Shown: in pieces, positions 10,420 to 18,045 of the stretch
Position numbering within the stretch: the stretch's first letter is position 1
Layout: every line of letters begins with the position of its first letter
Origin: Prevotella brunnea
GTDB lineage: Bacteria > Bacteroidota > Bacteroidia > Bacteroidales > Bacteroidaceae
Assembly (NCBI RefSeq): GCF_008016795.1
Contig: NZ_SDIK01000044.1
Coordinates: 1-35,973 of the forward strand
DNA: 35,973 nucleotides
Direction of reading: 5' to 3'
Position numbers and translations under genes: made by a program
The notes under the pieces: generated by a model
What the model was told of the DNA's origin: nothing
The model's input: only the letters and a program-made list of their open reading frames with translations
Databases searched by the model: none

Positions 10420-13400
10420 TTATCTTACAATTTTCTTTCCATTGACAATATAGATTCCATGCGGTAGAGAAGGCAACTCCTTACTGCTCTCGGCCACCTT
10501 CATACCGTTCAGGTTATAGATGGCACCATTACCTCTCCCGATGATATTGTCGGTGGTTATCTCTTCAATGCCATTCGGATTGATAAACCCAATCTGCAAA
10601 GCTTTGGCATGGCTTGCGCCGGAAGTTCCGCCATCAATGAAGTAGGCGTTGAAAGCTTTCACGGTGGCAGACGCCGTCAATTCAAAGTTGTCGCCGGCTG
10701 TGTTCAATTTATAGATATTGTCGAATTGCTTTGTCGGAAGCGTACCAACGAACTTATAGTCCGTTCCGTTTAACTGTGCCCTGACATTGGCAACCACCAG
10801 TGCGTTCTCACCCTCAAACAGCATGGGTTTGTTCACCAAGACCCATTCATTGCTCCACTTGGAACTCGTTGCCGGTACGGCGATGATGTACGGGTGGTTC
10901 GCCTCGAATTTGTCGGCATGTTGGTAGTACACCTTTGCGCCGTCTTCCTGAACAAAGTCCATCAACCAGAAGTTGGCAGCACCCTTTGAATTGTTCGTGG
11001 GTGTAAACCATGTCAGTTGCTTTGTCGGTTCTTCTTTCAACGTTACCTTAGTAACATCGAACGGCAACATAATGGTTTCCCATCCTTTCTTATTACCCGG
11101 ATTACCTTTGGTGAACGTGCGTTCGTAAACGATTTTCTTCACCGTGAAGTCGTATGGGGTATAGAAGTCCTTTGCCGCATCGATGGATATGTTTTCAGCC
11201 TTGCGGTCTTTCACAATGTTCTTTCCCTCAAGCGAAGCACCGACTGTTTGATATCTGTTGGTGAAATACAAGCAGTTGGCATTGTCGCTTGGTGTGAACG
11301 AAGCAGGCAGTGAGCTGCCCAAATCCTCAAAATTAACCGCTGTTGCGTTGCTGAAGTCGAGCGTACTTGCCGGATTGACGTATTGAACCGTTCCGTCGGC
11401 ATGATAGATGCCCACTCCTGCCTTGCATTGATAAGTGTCGCTGGTGGCAGCAGGAGTGATAGGATCCTTCCCTTGATATACCAGCGTTCCGACGAAGTAA
11501 TAATTTTCGCCCATCAGCCCGCTGAGGTCGAACGGCACTTCGAGCTTCTCATGTGCGGGAATTCTTACGATGTCGTTCTTTGAGGAGACGAACTTCAGAC
11601 TCGTACCGTTCTTGTGAACAACATTCACGTTGATTCGGTCCCAATATTCCTCATTGTTGTTGTTCGTGAAAACCACCTTACCGCTGAGTCGCTGCCCAAA
11701 GAACTTTTTGGTGGTCGGGTCCGGCTCATTGACGATAATCTGAACATCGGGGGCAATAGCTGTTTTAGGTGCGATGGTAACATCGATTTCCTTGCTGCCT
11801 CGAACAACAGGGTCGTTGAATTCGCCTCTGGCAATTCGCAGATGATAGTCTTTAGCGACGTCGAACACACAATTGTTTATCGTGAGTATTTCGGTTTCGC
11901 CCGGTGCCAATGTTAGTGGTGCAGAGGCTATCGTCGTGGTATAACCATCGTAATTAACAAGATTCACATTGTCGCTGAACTCCTTGGTTCCCTGATTCTT
12001 GATGGTAACCGCAGCAGTTTGCGCCGTCCCCACGCGCAGGTTTCCACCCAACTCGATATTCTCTACAAAAAGAGCGGCTTTCCCGACAGGTGCGGCTGCA
12101 CGAGTCATGACGTATGAGGTCTCGGTGATGACCATGTCGTAGGCATACTTATCAGCATCGACACATGGATACCACTTGTCCGGCCCACTGACAAAACTGA
12201 TGGGCTTAACCTTGTAGTTGCCCGGCTGAAGTCCAGCACCCCATGAGGTTTGTTTAAATTGACTGGTATGTTTGAAGGATGTACCTGAACCCCACGTCTT
12301 CATTCCACTTTCCAAAAGTTTGGCAACAAGGTTGCCGCCCGCATCGTAAACACCGACACCGTATTTGGCATTCACCTGTACCGACATATCATTTCTCAGT
12401 GTATATGGATTTAGGGAACTTCCTGGTTCAAAGATGGTGAAGTTGGAAGAGACGCCCGAACGTGTTCCGCGCAAATCACTGTTACTATAGGAGAAAGACG
12501 CTACAGTAAGTCGTTGTGCATCGTCCACTTCGTCGCCACCCGTGTCGCCACTACCCGGCTTCATGCCCACGATGGCGAGTTGCCCCATGGAATAGCCACC
12601 GGAAAAGCCACCGATGCCACTTGCGGGTGGGTTCAACAGGGAAATGACATAGTAACCGTTCACCATGCCACCCCAACCCCAATTGATGTGGAAGTAGTCG
12701 CCCTCGGCATAGCCGTCGCAGACGAAGCAGTGACCGCCACCCGAAGGTGTGACCCCACAATAGACCACGGGGCGTTTTTCTTTCAACTCATTATAGATAA
12801 TGTCGTTCCACTCATTCTGACTTTCGTACTCGTTGCGGTTGATGCGCTTGGTTGTAACGGCATCGTAGCCAAAATACTTCACCAGTGCCGGAGCAATCAT
12901 GAAACCTGCCGCACCCGACGACTTGTAGCTGTAGTTCATTTCCACAGCCTGACCGACCGCACGCATCAGTTGCGCCACGGCGTTCCCTTCTCCGGAGCTG
13001 TATTGACCGGACTTGTAGATGTCGCGCATGTTGTTCCAATCCACCGTAAATGCAGTTGTGGCATCATAGTGCTTCTTTGCACTTGACGTGTAAGCCGGTA
13101 TCGCCGGCACACTCTTGGGCCACTTGTGGTAGTTCATCACAATCGACATGGCGGTTGCCACACATCCTGTCACGCTCTTTTCTGTTTCACCCTCAGAGAT
13201 AGGGCAAGCATCGTTGTAAGGCGCAGCCTGATTCCACATTGCCGTGCACAGCGGGGCAATGGAAGCCTTAGTCTGCACGGGTGCCTTACGCACTTTAGAG
13301 ACACCGTGTTGAGCAATAAACTCATCCAAATGACCTATCTCATTGTCATATACGCTCAAGAGATATTGAAGACCATCCGGAACATTCTCCTTGTCGAACG

Positions 13401-13689
13401 CACCTTGATCGGAATAGCCGAGTATCTGCCGGGTGCGGTCATCGCCGGAAACAATGACGAACCCTTCGTTGTCGCCAACATTAAATATATAATAATGTGA
13501 TGAATTACCCTCGGTAGCCGGAGCAAGGTTGGGGACAACGCGCCTTATCTTGGCATTTTTACTTGCTTTTCCGCGTTGTCCGGAATTTAGGAAAGACATA
13601 GCTTGCTTTAAAGCAGTAGCCTGATCTACCGGTGCTGCCGTGGTAAATAAAGACACCAGCAGACCAATAAAAAATAAACATTTTTTCAT
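10420..13689 (-). CDS. C10 family cysteine protease 4, T9SS cargo
   Basis: Fourth copy and first in transcription order. I start it at the ATG giving MKKCLFFIGLL, 12 bases inside the longest frame (ATG at 13701), because this gives a normal signal peptide (ends TTAA). Numbered from 13701, the catalytic residues are Cys180 in VTGCVATAM, His324 in GGGHCFVCDGY and Asn340-Trp341 in FHINWGWGG. The propeptide shows YYIFNVGDNEGFVIVSGDD. The catalytic domain resembles copy 2. The C-terminal module (GWETIMLPFDVTKV, FWLMDFVQEDG, NHPYIIAVPA) is strikingly close to copy 1 at the other end of the array. The tail YNLNGMKV...LPHGIYIVNGKKIVR is a T9SS signal with a final Arg instead of Lys. A promoter at 13900-13930 would give a ~190-base leader with a GGGGAG/CTCCCC hairpin near 13738-13755. 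Confidence 0.93.
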   Translation of the reverse strand: MKKCLFFIGLLVSLFTTAAPVDQATALKQAMSFLNSGQRGKASKNAKIRRVVPNLAPATEGNSSHYYIFNVGDNEGFVIVSGDDRTRQILGYSDQGAFDKENVPDGLQYLLSVYDNEIGHLDEFIAQHGVSKVRKAPVQTKASIAPLCTAMWNQAAPYNDACPISEGETEKSVTGCVATAMSIVMNYHKWPKSVPAIPAYTSSAKKHYDATTAFTVDWNNMRDIYKSGQYSSGEGNAVAQLMRAVGQAVEMNYSYKSSGAAGFMIAPALVKYFGYDAVTTKRINRNEYESQNEWNDIIYNELKEKRPVVYCGVTPSGGGHCFVCDGYAEGDYFHINWGWGGMVNGYYVISLLNPPASGIGGFSGGYSMGQLAIVGMKPGSGDTGGDEVDDAQRLTVASFSYSNSDLRGTRSGVSSNFTIFEPGSSLNPYTLRNDMSVQVNAKYGVGVYDAGGNLVAKLLESGMKTWGSGTSFKHTSQFKQTSWGAGLQPGNYKVKPISFVSGPDKWYPCVDADKYAYDMVITETSYVMTRAAAPVGKAALFVENIELGGNLRVGTAQTAAVTIKNQGTKEFSDNVNLVNYDGYTTTIASAPLTLAPGETEILTINNCVFDVAKDYHLRIARGEFNDPVVRGSKEIDVTIAPKTAIAPDVQIIVNEPDPTTKKFFGQRLSGKVVFTNNNNEEYWDRINVNVVHKNGTSLKFVSSKNDIVRIPAHEKLEVPFDLSGLMGENYYFVGTLVYQGKDPITPAATSDTYQCKAGVGIYHADGTVQYVNPASTLDFSNATAVNFEDLGSSLPASFTPSDNANCLYFTNRYQTVGASLEGKNIVKDRKAENISIDAAKDFYTPYDFTVKKIVYERTFTKGNPGNKKGWETIMLPFDVTKVTLKEEPTKQLTWFTPTNNSKGAANFWLMDFVQEDGAKVYYQHADKFEANHPYIIAVPATSSKWSNEWVLVNKPMLFEGENALVVANVRAQLNGTDYKFVGTLPTKQFDNIYKLNTAGDNFELTASATVKAFNAYFIDGGTSGASHAKALQIGFINPNGIEEITTDNIIGRGNGAIYNLNGMKVAESSKELPSLPHGIYIVNGKKIVR

Positions 13690-13899
13690 ATTATCATACA
13701 TCCAATTAGTGTTCGTCTCATTGCGCTCCTATCATTCGGGGAGATTACCCTCCCCTCACCATCAAGGAAGCATATACGTTTTCAGAAGATTGGTTTGTCT
13801 GTGACTCTATCATTTCCATGACAACTTTATGCCTCACGAAACCGTTGTTCCGCCTACTTTGGGAAACAATGCTTCAGATAAACCTCACTACTTAGCCTG

Positions 13900-13930
13900 C
13901 AAATATAAGAAAATATAAATACAACCGCAA
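13900..13930 (-). promoter_or_regulatory. Bacteroidetes-type promoter for C10 protease gene 4
   Basis: On the minus strand a TTG (-33 element) is followed after 20 bases by TATATTTG (-7 element), matching the Bacteroidetes TTTG / TAnnTTTG promoter pattern. The inferred start is near 13893, leaving a ~200-base leader before the protease start. Confidence 0.55.
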
Positions 13931-13981
13931 GAAAAAAAATAAATATTTTTCATTTTTTTATTTCTCTATCGGTAAAATATC

Positions 13982-14275
13982 AATGGCATCCTAAATATTT
14001 TTTACCCCATACGAGACAAAGCTGACCTTTTGCTTTCCAAAAGCTAAGCTTTTGCACTGCAAAAGGTCATGGATTGGAGTGCAAAAGCTTACCTTTTAAA
14101 TCCTGTTTGATATTATCCTGATTCTCAATGGTTTATGAGGCAAGCTGCTAACGCTGTTTGTGTAATATAATTTCGTAGTGATGGCGGATTGAATATTTGG
14201 TATTAAAGAAGCAGTTTACCACCACCCGAATACGAATTGGAGACATAAGGAGAGATGGGTGCCATTCAGCATTTG
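13982..14275 (+). repeat. Dispersed ~290-bp repeat, copy A
   Basis: This block is repeated in inverted orientation at ~25,690-25,995, with roughly 80% identity by eye and few gaps. Shared blocks include AAAAGCTAAGCTTTTGCACT, GAGTGCAAAAGCTTACC, ATCCTGTTTG, TAATATAATTTCG and GACATAAGGAGA. The first third is a nested palindrome around AAGCTTTTGCACTGCAAAAG and its complement. No coding frame is evident. It may be a miniature mobile element or an intergenic repeat family; no clear terminal repeats or target duplications could be defined. Confidence 0.7.
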
Positions 14276-14410
14276 GAAGAAAGCACGTAAAATTTCATGA
14301 TTTGATACAATTTTGTGTGAGATTTCATAGAATTATTTAGGACACTATTGGCAAAACATTACAAGAATCCATCATTTTTAAAGAAACAATAAAAAAAACA
14401 AGACAAAACC

Positions 14411-14441
14411 TTGTGTAATCGCAAAAAACTTTGTTACTTTG
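14411..14441 (+). promoter_or_regulatory. Promoter for the 62-residue peptide gene
   Basis: TTG at 14411 and TTACTTTG at 14434-14441 are separated by 20 bases, a common Bacteroidetes promoter form. The inferred transcript starts near 14448 and has a ~110-base leader. The leader contains a small CGAGA/TCTCG hairpin (~14508-14523). No known riboswitch is recognised. Confidence 0.6.
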
Positions 14442-14559
14442 CAATTTGAAATAAAAACATTAAGACCTCATCCCATCTTTGGGAACTGGAGTAAGTTTTC
14501 AAAAACGAGATAAGCGTCTCGAAACGCTAATTGTTAACAAAATTGAATGATACAAGTTT

Positions 14560-14748
14560 ATGACGAAAAGAGTTTATGAAATTCCTTGCACACAGGAAAT
14601 CGGCATGAATGAAAGAGAGATGATTTTAGCCGGGTCGGGTCCCGGTGGAAACGACATAACACCTCCGGATACCGGTGGGGACAGTTCGGGTACGACTACC
14701 GCAAAATACTTTACCCCGGATGACTATGATTTATGGAACGAAGATTGA
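14560..14748 (+). CDS. Short peptide of unknown function, KxYxxP / DPGG type
   Basis: 62 residues, not assignable to a named family. The N-terminal half reads MTKRVYEIPCTQEIGMN followed by EREMILAGSGPGG. The middle is rich in Gly, Pro, Asp and Thr (ITPPDTGGDSSGTTT) and the end is AKYFTPDDYDLWNED. There is no signal peptide or membrane segment. The overall plan (basic start with K-x-Y-x-x-P, ...L then a Gly/Pro linker, AK-x-F near the end) recurs in the 60-residue gene at 33,009. It stands alone behind its own promoter, which supports its being a real gene despite its size. A precursor of a processed peptide is one possibility, but nothing here proves it. Confidence 0.7.
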   Translation: MTKRVYEIPCTQEIGMNEREMILAGSGPGGNDITPPDTGGDSSGTTTAKYFTPDDYDLWNED

Positions 14749-15222
14749 GAAAGCACATTTTTTCTCTTCTTGACAGTTTCATTGCCCCAATTACCATGAA
14801 AGAGGGTTAACATTGTTTCCCCTTCATGATCTTTATGGTTTTGTTCTATGATTCCTCTCAATGCGAATAGAGAATATTGGCTTTCGGATGGCAAAAATAT
14901 GTCTTTGCCATCTGAAAGTCAAATCTTTTAAGTTCCAACTATCAGCAAACAAACAAAACAAAGTGGTTGTTCCGCCACAGAGGTTAGTAAATCGTATCCC
15001 CCATGGGAATGGATTTGCAACGATTTACAAAGACTCACAATGAAAGAACAATGATTGGGAAATGTTTCGCAGCGCATATCTCAGCAAATAATAACGATTG
15101 CCCCTTTTTTGAGCAACGCATATACACAGAAGGGGAATTTTGTTTTTCTTGTAGCTAATCTCTTCAACATGAACAATCATATAATTTATTGACAATAAAT
15201 TTTCTTTTCCGGTTTTTTTTTG
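14749..15222. other. Non-coding gap with one strong hairpin
   Basis: About 470 bases without a convincing gene. The only clear structure is the 15-bp hairpin at 14,881-14,918, listed separately. Short frames here have no recognisable content. Confidence 0.5.
14881..14918 (+). terminator. 15-bp hairpin, possible terminator
   Basis: CTTTCGGATGGCAAA pairs with TTTGCCATCTGAAAG (one G-U pair) around an 8-base loop. It is followed by TCAAATCTTTT. It could end the peptide transcript from 14,560, although it lies ~130 bases past that stop. It could also be part of a small RNA. Confidence 0.45.
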
Positions 15223-15230
15223 TAAGTTTG
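15223..15230 (+). promoter_or_regulatory. -7 element (TAAGTTTG) before the methyltransferase-like gene
   Basis: TAAGTTTG fits TAnnTTTG exactly and lies 23 bases before the ATG at 15,253. The upstream -33 position has only TTTC in a T-rich tract. It probably drives the 15,253 gene and the adenosyltransferase gene together. Confidence 0.5.
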
Positions 15231-15252
15231 CATTGCGTTACAGGCATGATGT

Positions 15253-15849
15253 ATGGTTAAGTTACCTTATTCTATCCAACGGAGAATAATTTGGCTTCAA
15301 CGAATTAAGTATGTGCAAGGTTTTGGAATTCAATCACCTTCTGCCTTTTCTTTTGTTCGTGAGGTCATTAATAATCATACTCATTATCAGGTCTATAATC
15401 TAATTGATTCCAAGCTGGATGGCCATGGACATTTAGAGAAGAAAAAAGCACGACTGCTTTATAGGATTATTCGTGCTTCCAATGCGCGGAACATGTTTAT
15501 CGCTCAGAATTTATTTCCGGTTTTTTCTGCCTTCATAAATGAGGCAAATTCAAATTGCGAGATACATCTTCTCGACGAAACTTTGGAGTTGAGCAAAAAC
15601 TCTACTGCCCTACCGACCCTTTATGTACTTTCTTCCACCACGCGCCCATCTCTTTTAGGCCATTTTTTGGACACAATCACTCCAAATGACATTCTCATAG
15701 TGGATGACATTCGAGACAATACATTTGGAGCGTTACTTTGGAAGACCGTCGTGAGTCATCACCGTGTTAGTTTTTCCTATGATCTCTATTATCTTGGGAT
15801 TGCTTTTTTTGATAGCAGACCCAAACAAAACTATATTATTAATTTTTAA
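15253..15849 (+). CDS. Degenerate SAM-methyltransferase-like protein
   Basis: 198 residues. The N-terminus (IKYVQGFGIQSPSAFSFVREVI) resembles a Bacteroidetes family of class I methyltransferase-like proteins that begin with a conserved HSPF-type block. The end (VDDIRDN...HHRVSFSYDLYYLGIAFFD...PKQNYIINF) resembles the last strands of the same fold. Where the glycine-rich SAM-binding loop is expected (~residues 78-95, NARNMFIAQNLFPVFSAF) no GxGxG motif is visible, so enzyme activity is doubtful. The stop is 12 bases before the adenosyltransferase start, so the two are probably co-transcribed. Family assignment is from memory of similar sequences. Confidence 0.65.
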   Translation: MVKLPYSIQRRIIWLQRIKYVQGFGIQSPSAFSFVREVINNHTHYQVYNLIDSKLDGHGHLEKKKARLLYRIIRASNARNMFIAQNLFPVFSAFINEANSNCEIHLLDETLELSKNSTALPTLYVLSSTTRPSLLGHFLDTITPNDILIVDDIRDNTFGALLWKTVVSHHRVSFSYDLYYLGIAFFDSRPKQNYIINF

Positions 15850-15861
15850 AACATTGCAGCG

Positions 15862-16419
15862 ATGAGTAAAGTATATACAAAAACCGGCGACAAAGGCACG
15901 ACCAGTCTCATTGGCGGAACTCGTGTGAAAAAATCGGATTTACGTATCGAGGCATACGGCACCGTTGATGAACTGAATGCTTATCTTGGTGTCCTTTCCT
16001 CGTATATAACGGAACCGGACACATTAAATCTACTCTCTGAAATTCAAAATGTGTTGTTCAATGTTGGTTGCAACCTTGCCATGGGAGATGATTTTAAGAA
16101 GGACTTGAAAGAATCTGTTGTTGATTCGATGTTAATCGATCATGTCGAAAAGATGATTGACAAAATGCAGGCAGCCATTCCGGAGTTAAGGCAATTCGTA
16201 ATTCCCGGTGGAGCGCGTTCCGCCTCTTTTGCCCATGTTGCCAGAACCGTTTGTCGCAGAGCAGAGCGACTGATTATAGCTTTGGATGCCATTTCTCCCG
16301 TTGATTCAACCTTGATGGCTTACATTAACCGACTGTCTGATTATTTCTTCGTTCTCTCCCGTTATTTGAATATTATTGAGAATGTAACAGAAAAAACTTG
16401 GAAAAATCCTTGTAAATAA
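15862..16419 (+). CDS. Cob(I)alamin adenosyltransferase (PduO/MMAB type)
   Basis: 185 residues, the normal length for a one-domain PduO-type ATP:cob(I)alamin adenosyltransferase, which transfers the 5'-deoxyadenosyl group of ATP to reduced cobalamin to make coenzyme B12. The ATP-binding N-terminus KTGDKGTTSLIGG (residues ~7-19), YGTVDELNAYLG (~32-43), FVIPGG (112-117), ARTVCRRAER (127-136, arginines that contact ATP) and YINRLSDYFFVLSRYLN (154-170) are all in place. It is cytoplasmic. It likely serves B12-dependent enzymes such as methylmalonyl-CoA mutase encoded elsewhere. It follows the methyltransferase-like gene by 12 bases. No cobalamin riboswitch was recognised upstream. Confidence 0.93.
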   Translation: MSKVYTKTGDKGTTSLIGGTRVKKSDLRIEAYGTVDELNAYLGVLSSYITEPDTLNLLSEIQNVLFNVGCNLAMGDDFKKDLKESVVDSMLIDHVEKMIDKMQAAIPELRQFVIPGGARSASFAHVARTVCRRAERLIIALDAISPVDSTLMAYINRLSDYFFVLSRYLNIIENVTEKTWKNPCK

Positions 16420-16439
16420 GAAATAAAGTGGTATTTTTG
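16410..16439 (+). promoter_or_regulatory. Promoter for the DUF2795 gene
   Basis: TTG at 16,410 and TATTTTTG at 16,432-16,439 are 19 bases apart, a good Bacteroidetes promoter. It overlaps the end of the adenosyltransferase gene and predicts a ~20-base leader before the ATG at 16,469. Confidence 0.65.
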
Positions 16440-16468
16440 CACGCAAAACTTATGGCAAAATATAGCTT

Positions 16469-16690
16469 ATGTATTGGACACTGGAATTAGCATCTAAGCT
16501 GGAAGACGCACCATGGCCGGCAACGAAAGATGAGTTGATTGATTATGCTATTCGATCAGGTGCACCTTTGGAGGTGTTGGAAAATCTTCAAGAAATAGAA
16601 GATGAGGGCGATGTATATGATAGTATTGAAGACATTTGGCCCGACTATCCCTCTAAAGATGATTTTTTATGGAATGAGGACGAGTATTAA
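16469..16690 (+). CDS. DUF2795 small protein
   Basis: 73 residues beginning MYWTLELASKLEDAPWPATK, containing a short helical domain (DELIDYAIRSGAPLEVLENLQEI) typical of the DUF2795 family and a very acidic C-terminus (EDIWPDYPSKDDFLWNEDEY). The family is widespread in Bacteroidetes and its function is unknown. The small size, high charge and own promoter and terminator suggest an abundant monocistronic transcript. Its end DDFLWNEDEY recalls the end DDYDLWNED of the peptide at 14,560. Confidence 0.85.
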   Translation: MYWTLELASKLEDAPWPATKDELIDYAIRSGAPLEVLENLQEIEDEGDVYDSIEDIWPDYPSKDDFLWNEDEY

Positions 16691-16731
16691 TCGCTCAAAC
16701 AGCCACAAGAATGGCTTAGGGCGTTGAATAT

Positions 16732-16777
16732 AAGCGATATAGAAGTTTTATAATAAGATTTCTATATCGCTTTTTTT
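16732..16777 (+). terminator. Strong terminator of the DUF2795 gene
   Basis: A perfect 13-bp stem (AAGCGATATAGAA / TTCTATATCGCTT) is followed directly by seven T, a textbook Rho-independent terminator 42 bases after the stop. Confidence 0.9.
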
Positions 16778-16844
16778 AGGTCTTTTACCGCCAAATAAAC
16801 TGCTCAAATCGCTATATTTTGATTCGAAGACATTATTTTCATAA

Positions 16845-17117
16845 AGTAGGGATATTCCCAATGGCATAACCCATTATATAAATCATTATGGCGATTGTGT
16901 TGATTACCCTGAAGAAGAATTCTTTAATGTAGAACATGAATTAAGTACAGGATATTATCCTTATGAAGACTTGCCAGATGTATTGGATGTATATGAAGGT
17001 AATGGAGAAAGCATTTGGAATTATCGACTAATGGATAGTGAGCGAGTGCAGGTTGGAGCAATAAACAGAGGCAAGAACTTTCAGGAAGAGAGAACGTTAA
17101 AAAGATTTTCAAAATGA
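16845..17117 (+). pseudogene. Remnant of an unidentified gene
   Basis: An open frame of ~90 codons ending TGA at 17,117 has protein-like composition (GDCVDYPEEEFFNVEHEL, GYYPYEDLPDVLDVYEGNG, ESIWNYRLMDSERVQVGA) but no ATG until its last third. The frame is closed upstream by TAA at 16,842. A terminator begins at its stop codon, as expected for a gene end. The likely reading is the 3' part of a deleted gene left beside the toxin-antitoxin pair. The family was not recognised. Confidence 0.4.
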
Positions 17118-17150
17118 AATATGCAACCTATAAGTTGCATATTTCGTTTT
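17116..17150 (+). terminator. Terminator with a 12-bp stem
   Basis: GAAATATGCAAC pairs perfectly with GTTGCATATTTC around a 6-base loop and is followed by GTTTT. It begins at the stop codon of the gene remnant. Its right arm also supplies the TTG of the next promoter, so it might double as an operator. Confidence 0.7.
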
Positions 17151-17165
17151 AAATGCCTATATTTG
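17135..17165 (+). promoter_or_regulatory. Promoter of the toxin-antitoxin pair
   Basis: TTG at 17,135 and TATATTTG at 17,158-17,165 are 20 bases apart. The inferred start near 17,173 leaves ~13 bases before the toxin ATG at 17,186. This excludes the upstream in-frame ATG at 17,153, which lies inside the promoter. Confidence 0.65.
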
Positions 17166-17185
17166 CATCAGGAAACATATTATAT

Positions 17186-17743
17186 ATGAAATTTGTAAGA
17201 GCCATAACAGGTTATAATCATCTTTGGGCAGTCAGAGATGAAGCAAAAGAAGCAGATGAGCTGACAATGCTTTTCCGCGAGTGGAGTAATGCCAACTATT
17301 TGCTTGATTTCTTTCTTGCCAATATAGATGATTTACAAAGATTCTTTCATGTTGAGAAGATAAGTGATGCCATTAAAGACACGATGGAAGATGCAAGAGC
17401 TCTTGAACGCCTGATATTAGACTTTCCATACACCGAACAGTTGGACGGACTTTTTCATCCATTAAGTCTGACAGACAACAGAATACATGAACTGACGCGT
17501 GAGAAAGCGCGTAATTGGGACAGAGAACGGCATGCAAGTTGGCTTCGGATATATGCCATAAGGATAGAACCTAATGTTTACATTGTAACTGGCGGAGCCA
17601 TAAAACTCACAGCAACAATGCAAGACAGAGAACATACTCAAATGGAATTAGACAAACTCAATGCTTGCCGAAACTATTTGCAGCAGAATGGTATCTTTGA
17701 TAAAGACAGTTTTGTGGACTTTTTTGAGGAGGATTTATTATGA
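17186..17743 (+). CDS. HigB-like toxin candidate of a toxin-antitoxin pair
   Basis: 185 residues from the ATG giving MKFVRAITGYNHLWAVRDE. The N-terminal ~100 residues are helical and acidic. The C-terminal half has the block RERHASWLRIYAIRIEPNVYIVTGGAIKLT...REHTQMELDKLN, which looks like the beta-sheet core of RelE/HigB-type toxins with an extra N-terminal region. I know similar proteins from Bacteroidetes always next to a helix-turn-helix gene. Its last four bases (ATGA) overlap the antitoxin start, and the toxin-first order is that of higBA. Expected action is ribosome-dependent mRNA cleavage if it is a true RelE-type toxin, which is unproven for this longer form. The upstream ATG at 17,153 is rejected because it falls in the promoter. 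Confidence 0.7.
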   Translation: MKFVRAITGYNHLWAVRDEAKEADELTMLFREWSNANYLLDFFLANIDDLQRFFHVEKISDAIKDTMEDARALERLILDFPYTEQLDGLFHPLSLTDNRIHELTREKARNWDRERHASWLRIYAIRIEPNVYIVTGGAIKLTATMQDREHTQMELDKLNACRNYLQQNGIFDKDSFVDFFEEDLL

Positions 17744-18045
17744 AAGAGAAAACATTAAAATTTCTTGAAAGAAATCTCAGTAGCGAGCCTTCGACATTTG
17801 CCGAAGAAGCCAAGTGGAGACAAGACAATGAAGTGTGGCTTAAATGGTCGCAAGGCATTGCCATGAAAATTATTGATTATATGCAGGAGCACAAACTTTC
17901 ACGTGCAGACATCGCATCACGTCTTGGTTGTTCTCCGCAATATGTCAGCAAGATATTGTCTGGTCATACAAACTTCTCATTCAAGAGTATAGCAGAAATA
18001 GAGAAGTGTCTGAACATTCATATAATGGAAAGTTCTTTCGCATGA
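17740..18045 (+). CDS. XRE/HigA-like antitoxin
   Basis: 101 residues. The N-terminal ~40 residues (MKEKTLKFLERNLSSEPSTF...WRQDNEVWLKWSQGIA) would bind the toxin. Residues ~43-95 are an XRE-type helix-turn-helix (IDYMQEHKLSRADIASRLGCSPQYVSKILSGHTNFSFKSI, broken here into its recognisable parts: SRADIASRLGCS and QYVSKILSG). It should neutralise the toxin and repress the shared promoter at 17,135-17,165, where the 12-bp inverted repeat is a possible operator. It overlaps the toxin gene by four bases, so translation is coupled. Confidence 0.85.
   Translation: MKEKTLKFLERNLSSEPSTFAEEAKWRQDNEVWLKWSQGIAMKIIDYMQEHKLSRADIASRLGCSPQYVSKILSGHTNFSFKSIAEIEKCLNIHIMESSFA

Noticed and set aside
697..13500. 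Many open frames on the plus strand inside 0.2-13.7 kb
   Set aside because: They lie opposite the protease genes, have no recognisable domains and Cys/His/Arg-rich composition typical of antisense frames.
13982..14275. CRISPR array from repeated AAGCTTTTGCA segments
   Set aside because: The short repeats are alternating palindromic arms without regular spacing or spacers, and the whole block is one dispersed repeat.
14448..14560. Possible riboswitch in the leader of the 62-residue peptide
   Set aside because: Only a 5-bp hairpin is visible; no known aptamer core was recognised.
15700..15862. Cobalamin riboswitch before the adenosyltransferase
   Set aside because: The gap to the previous gene is 12 bases and no B12 box was seen.
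17153..17185. Upstream in-frame ATG for the toxin
   Set aside because: It lies between the -33 and -7 promoter elements, so it is not in the transcript.
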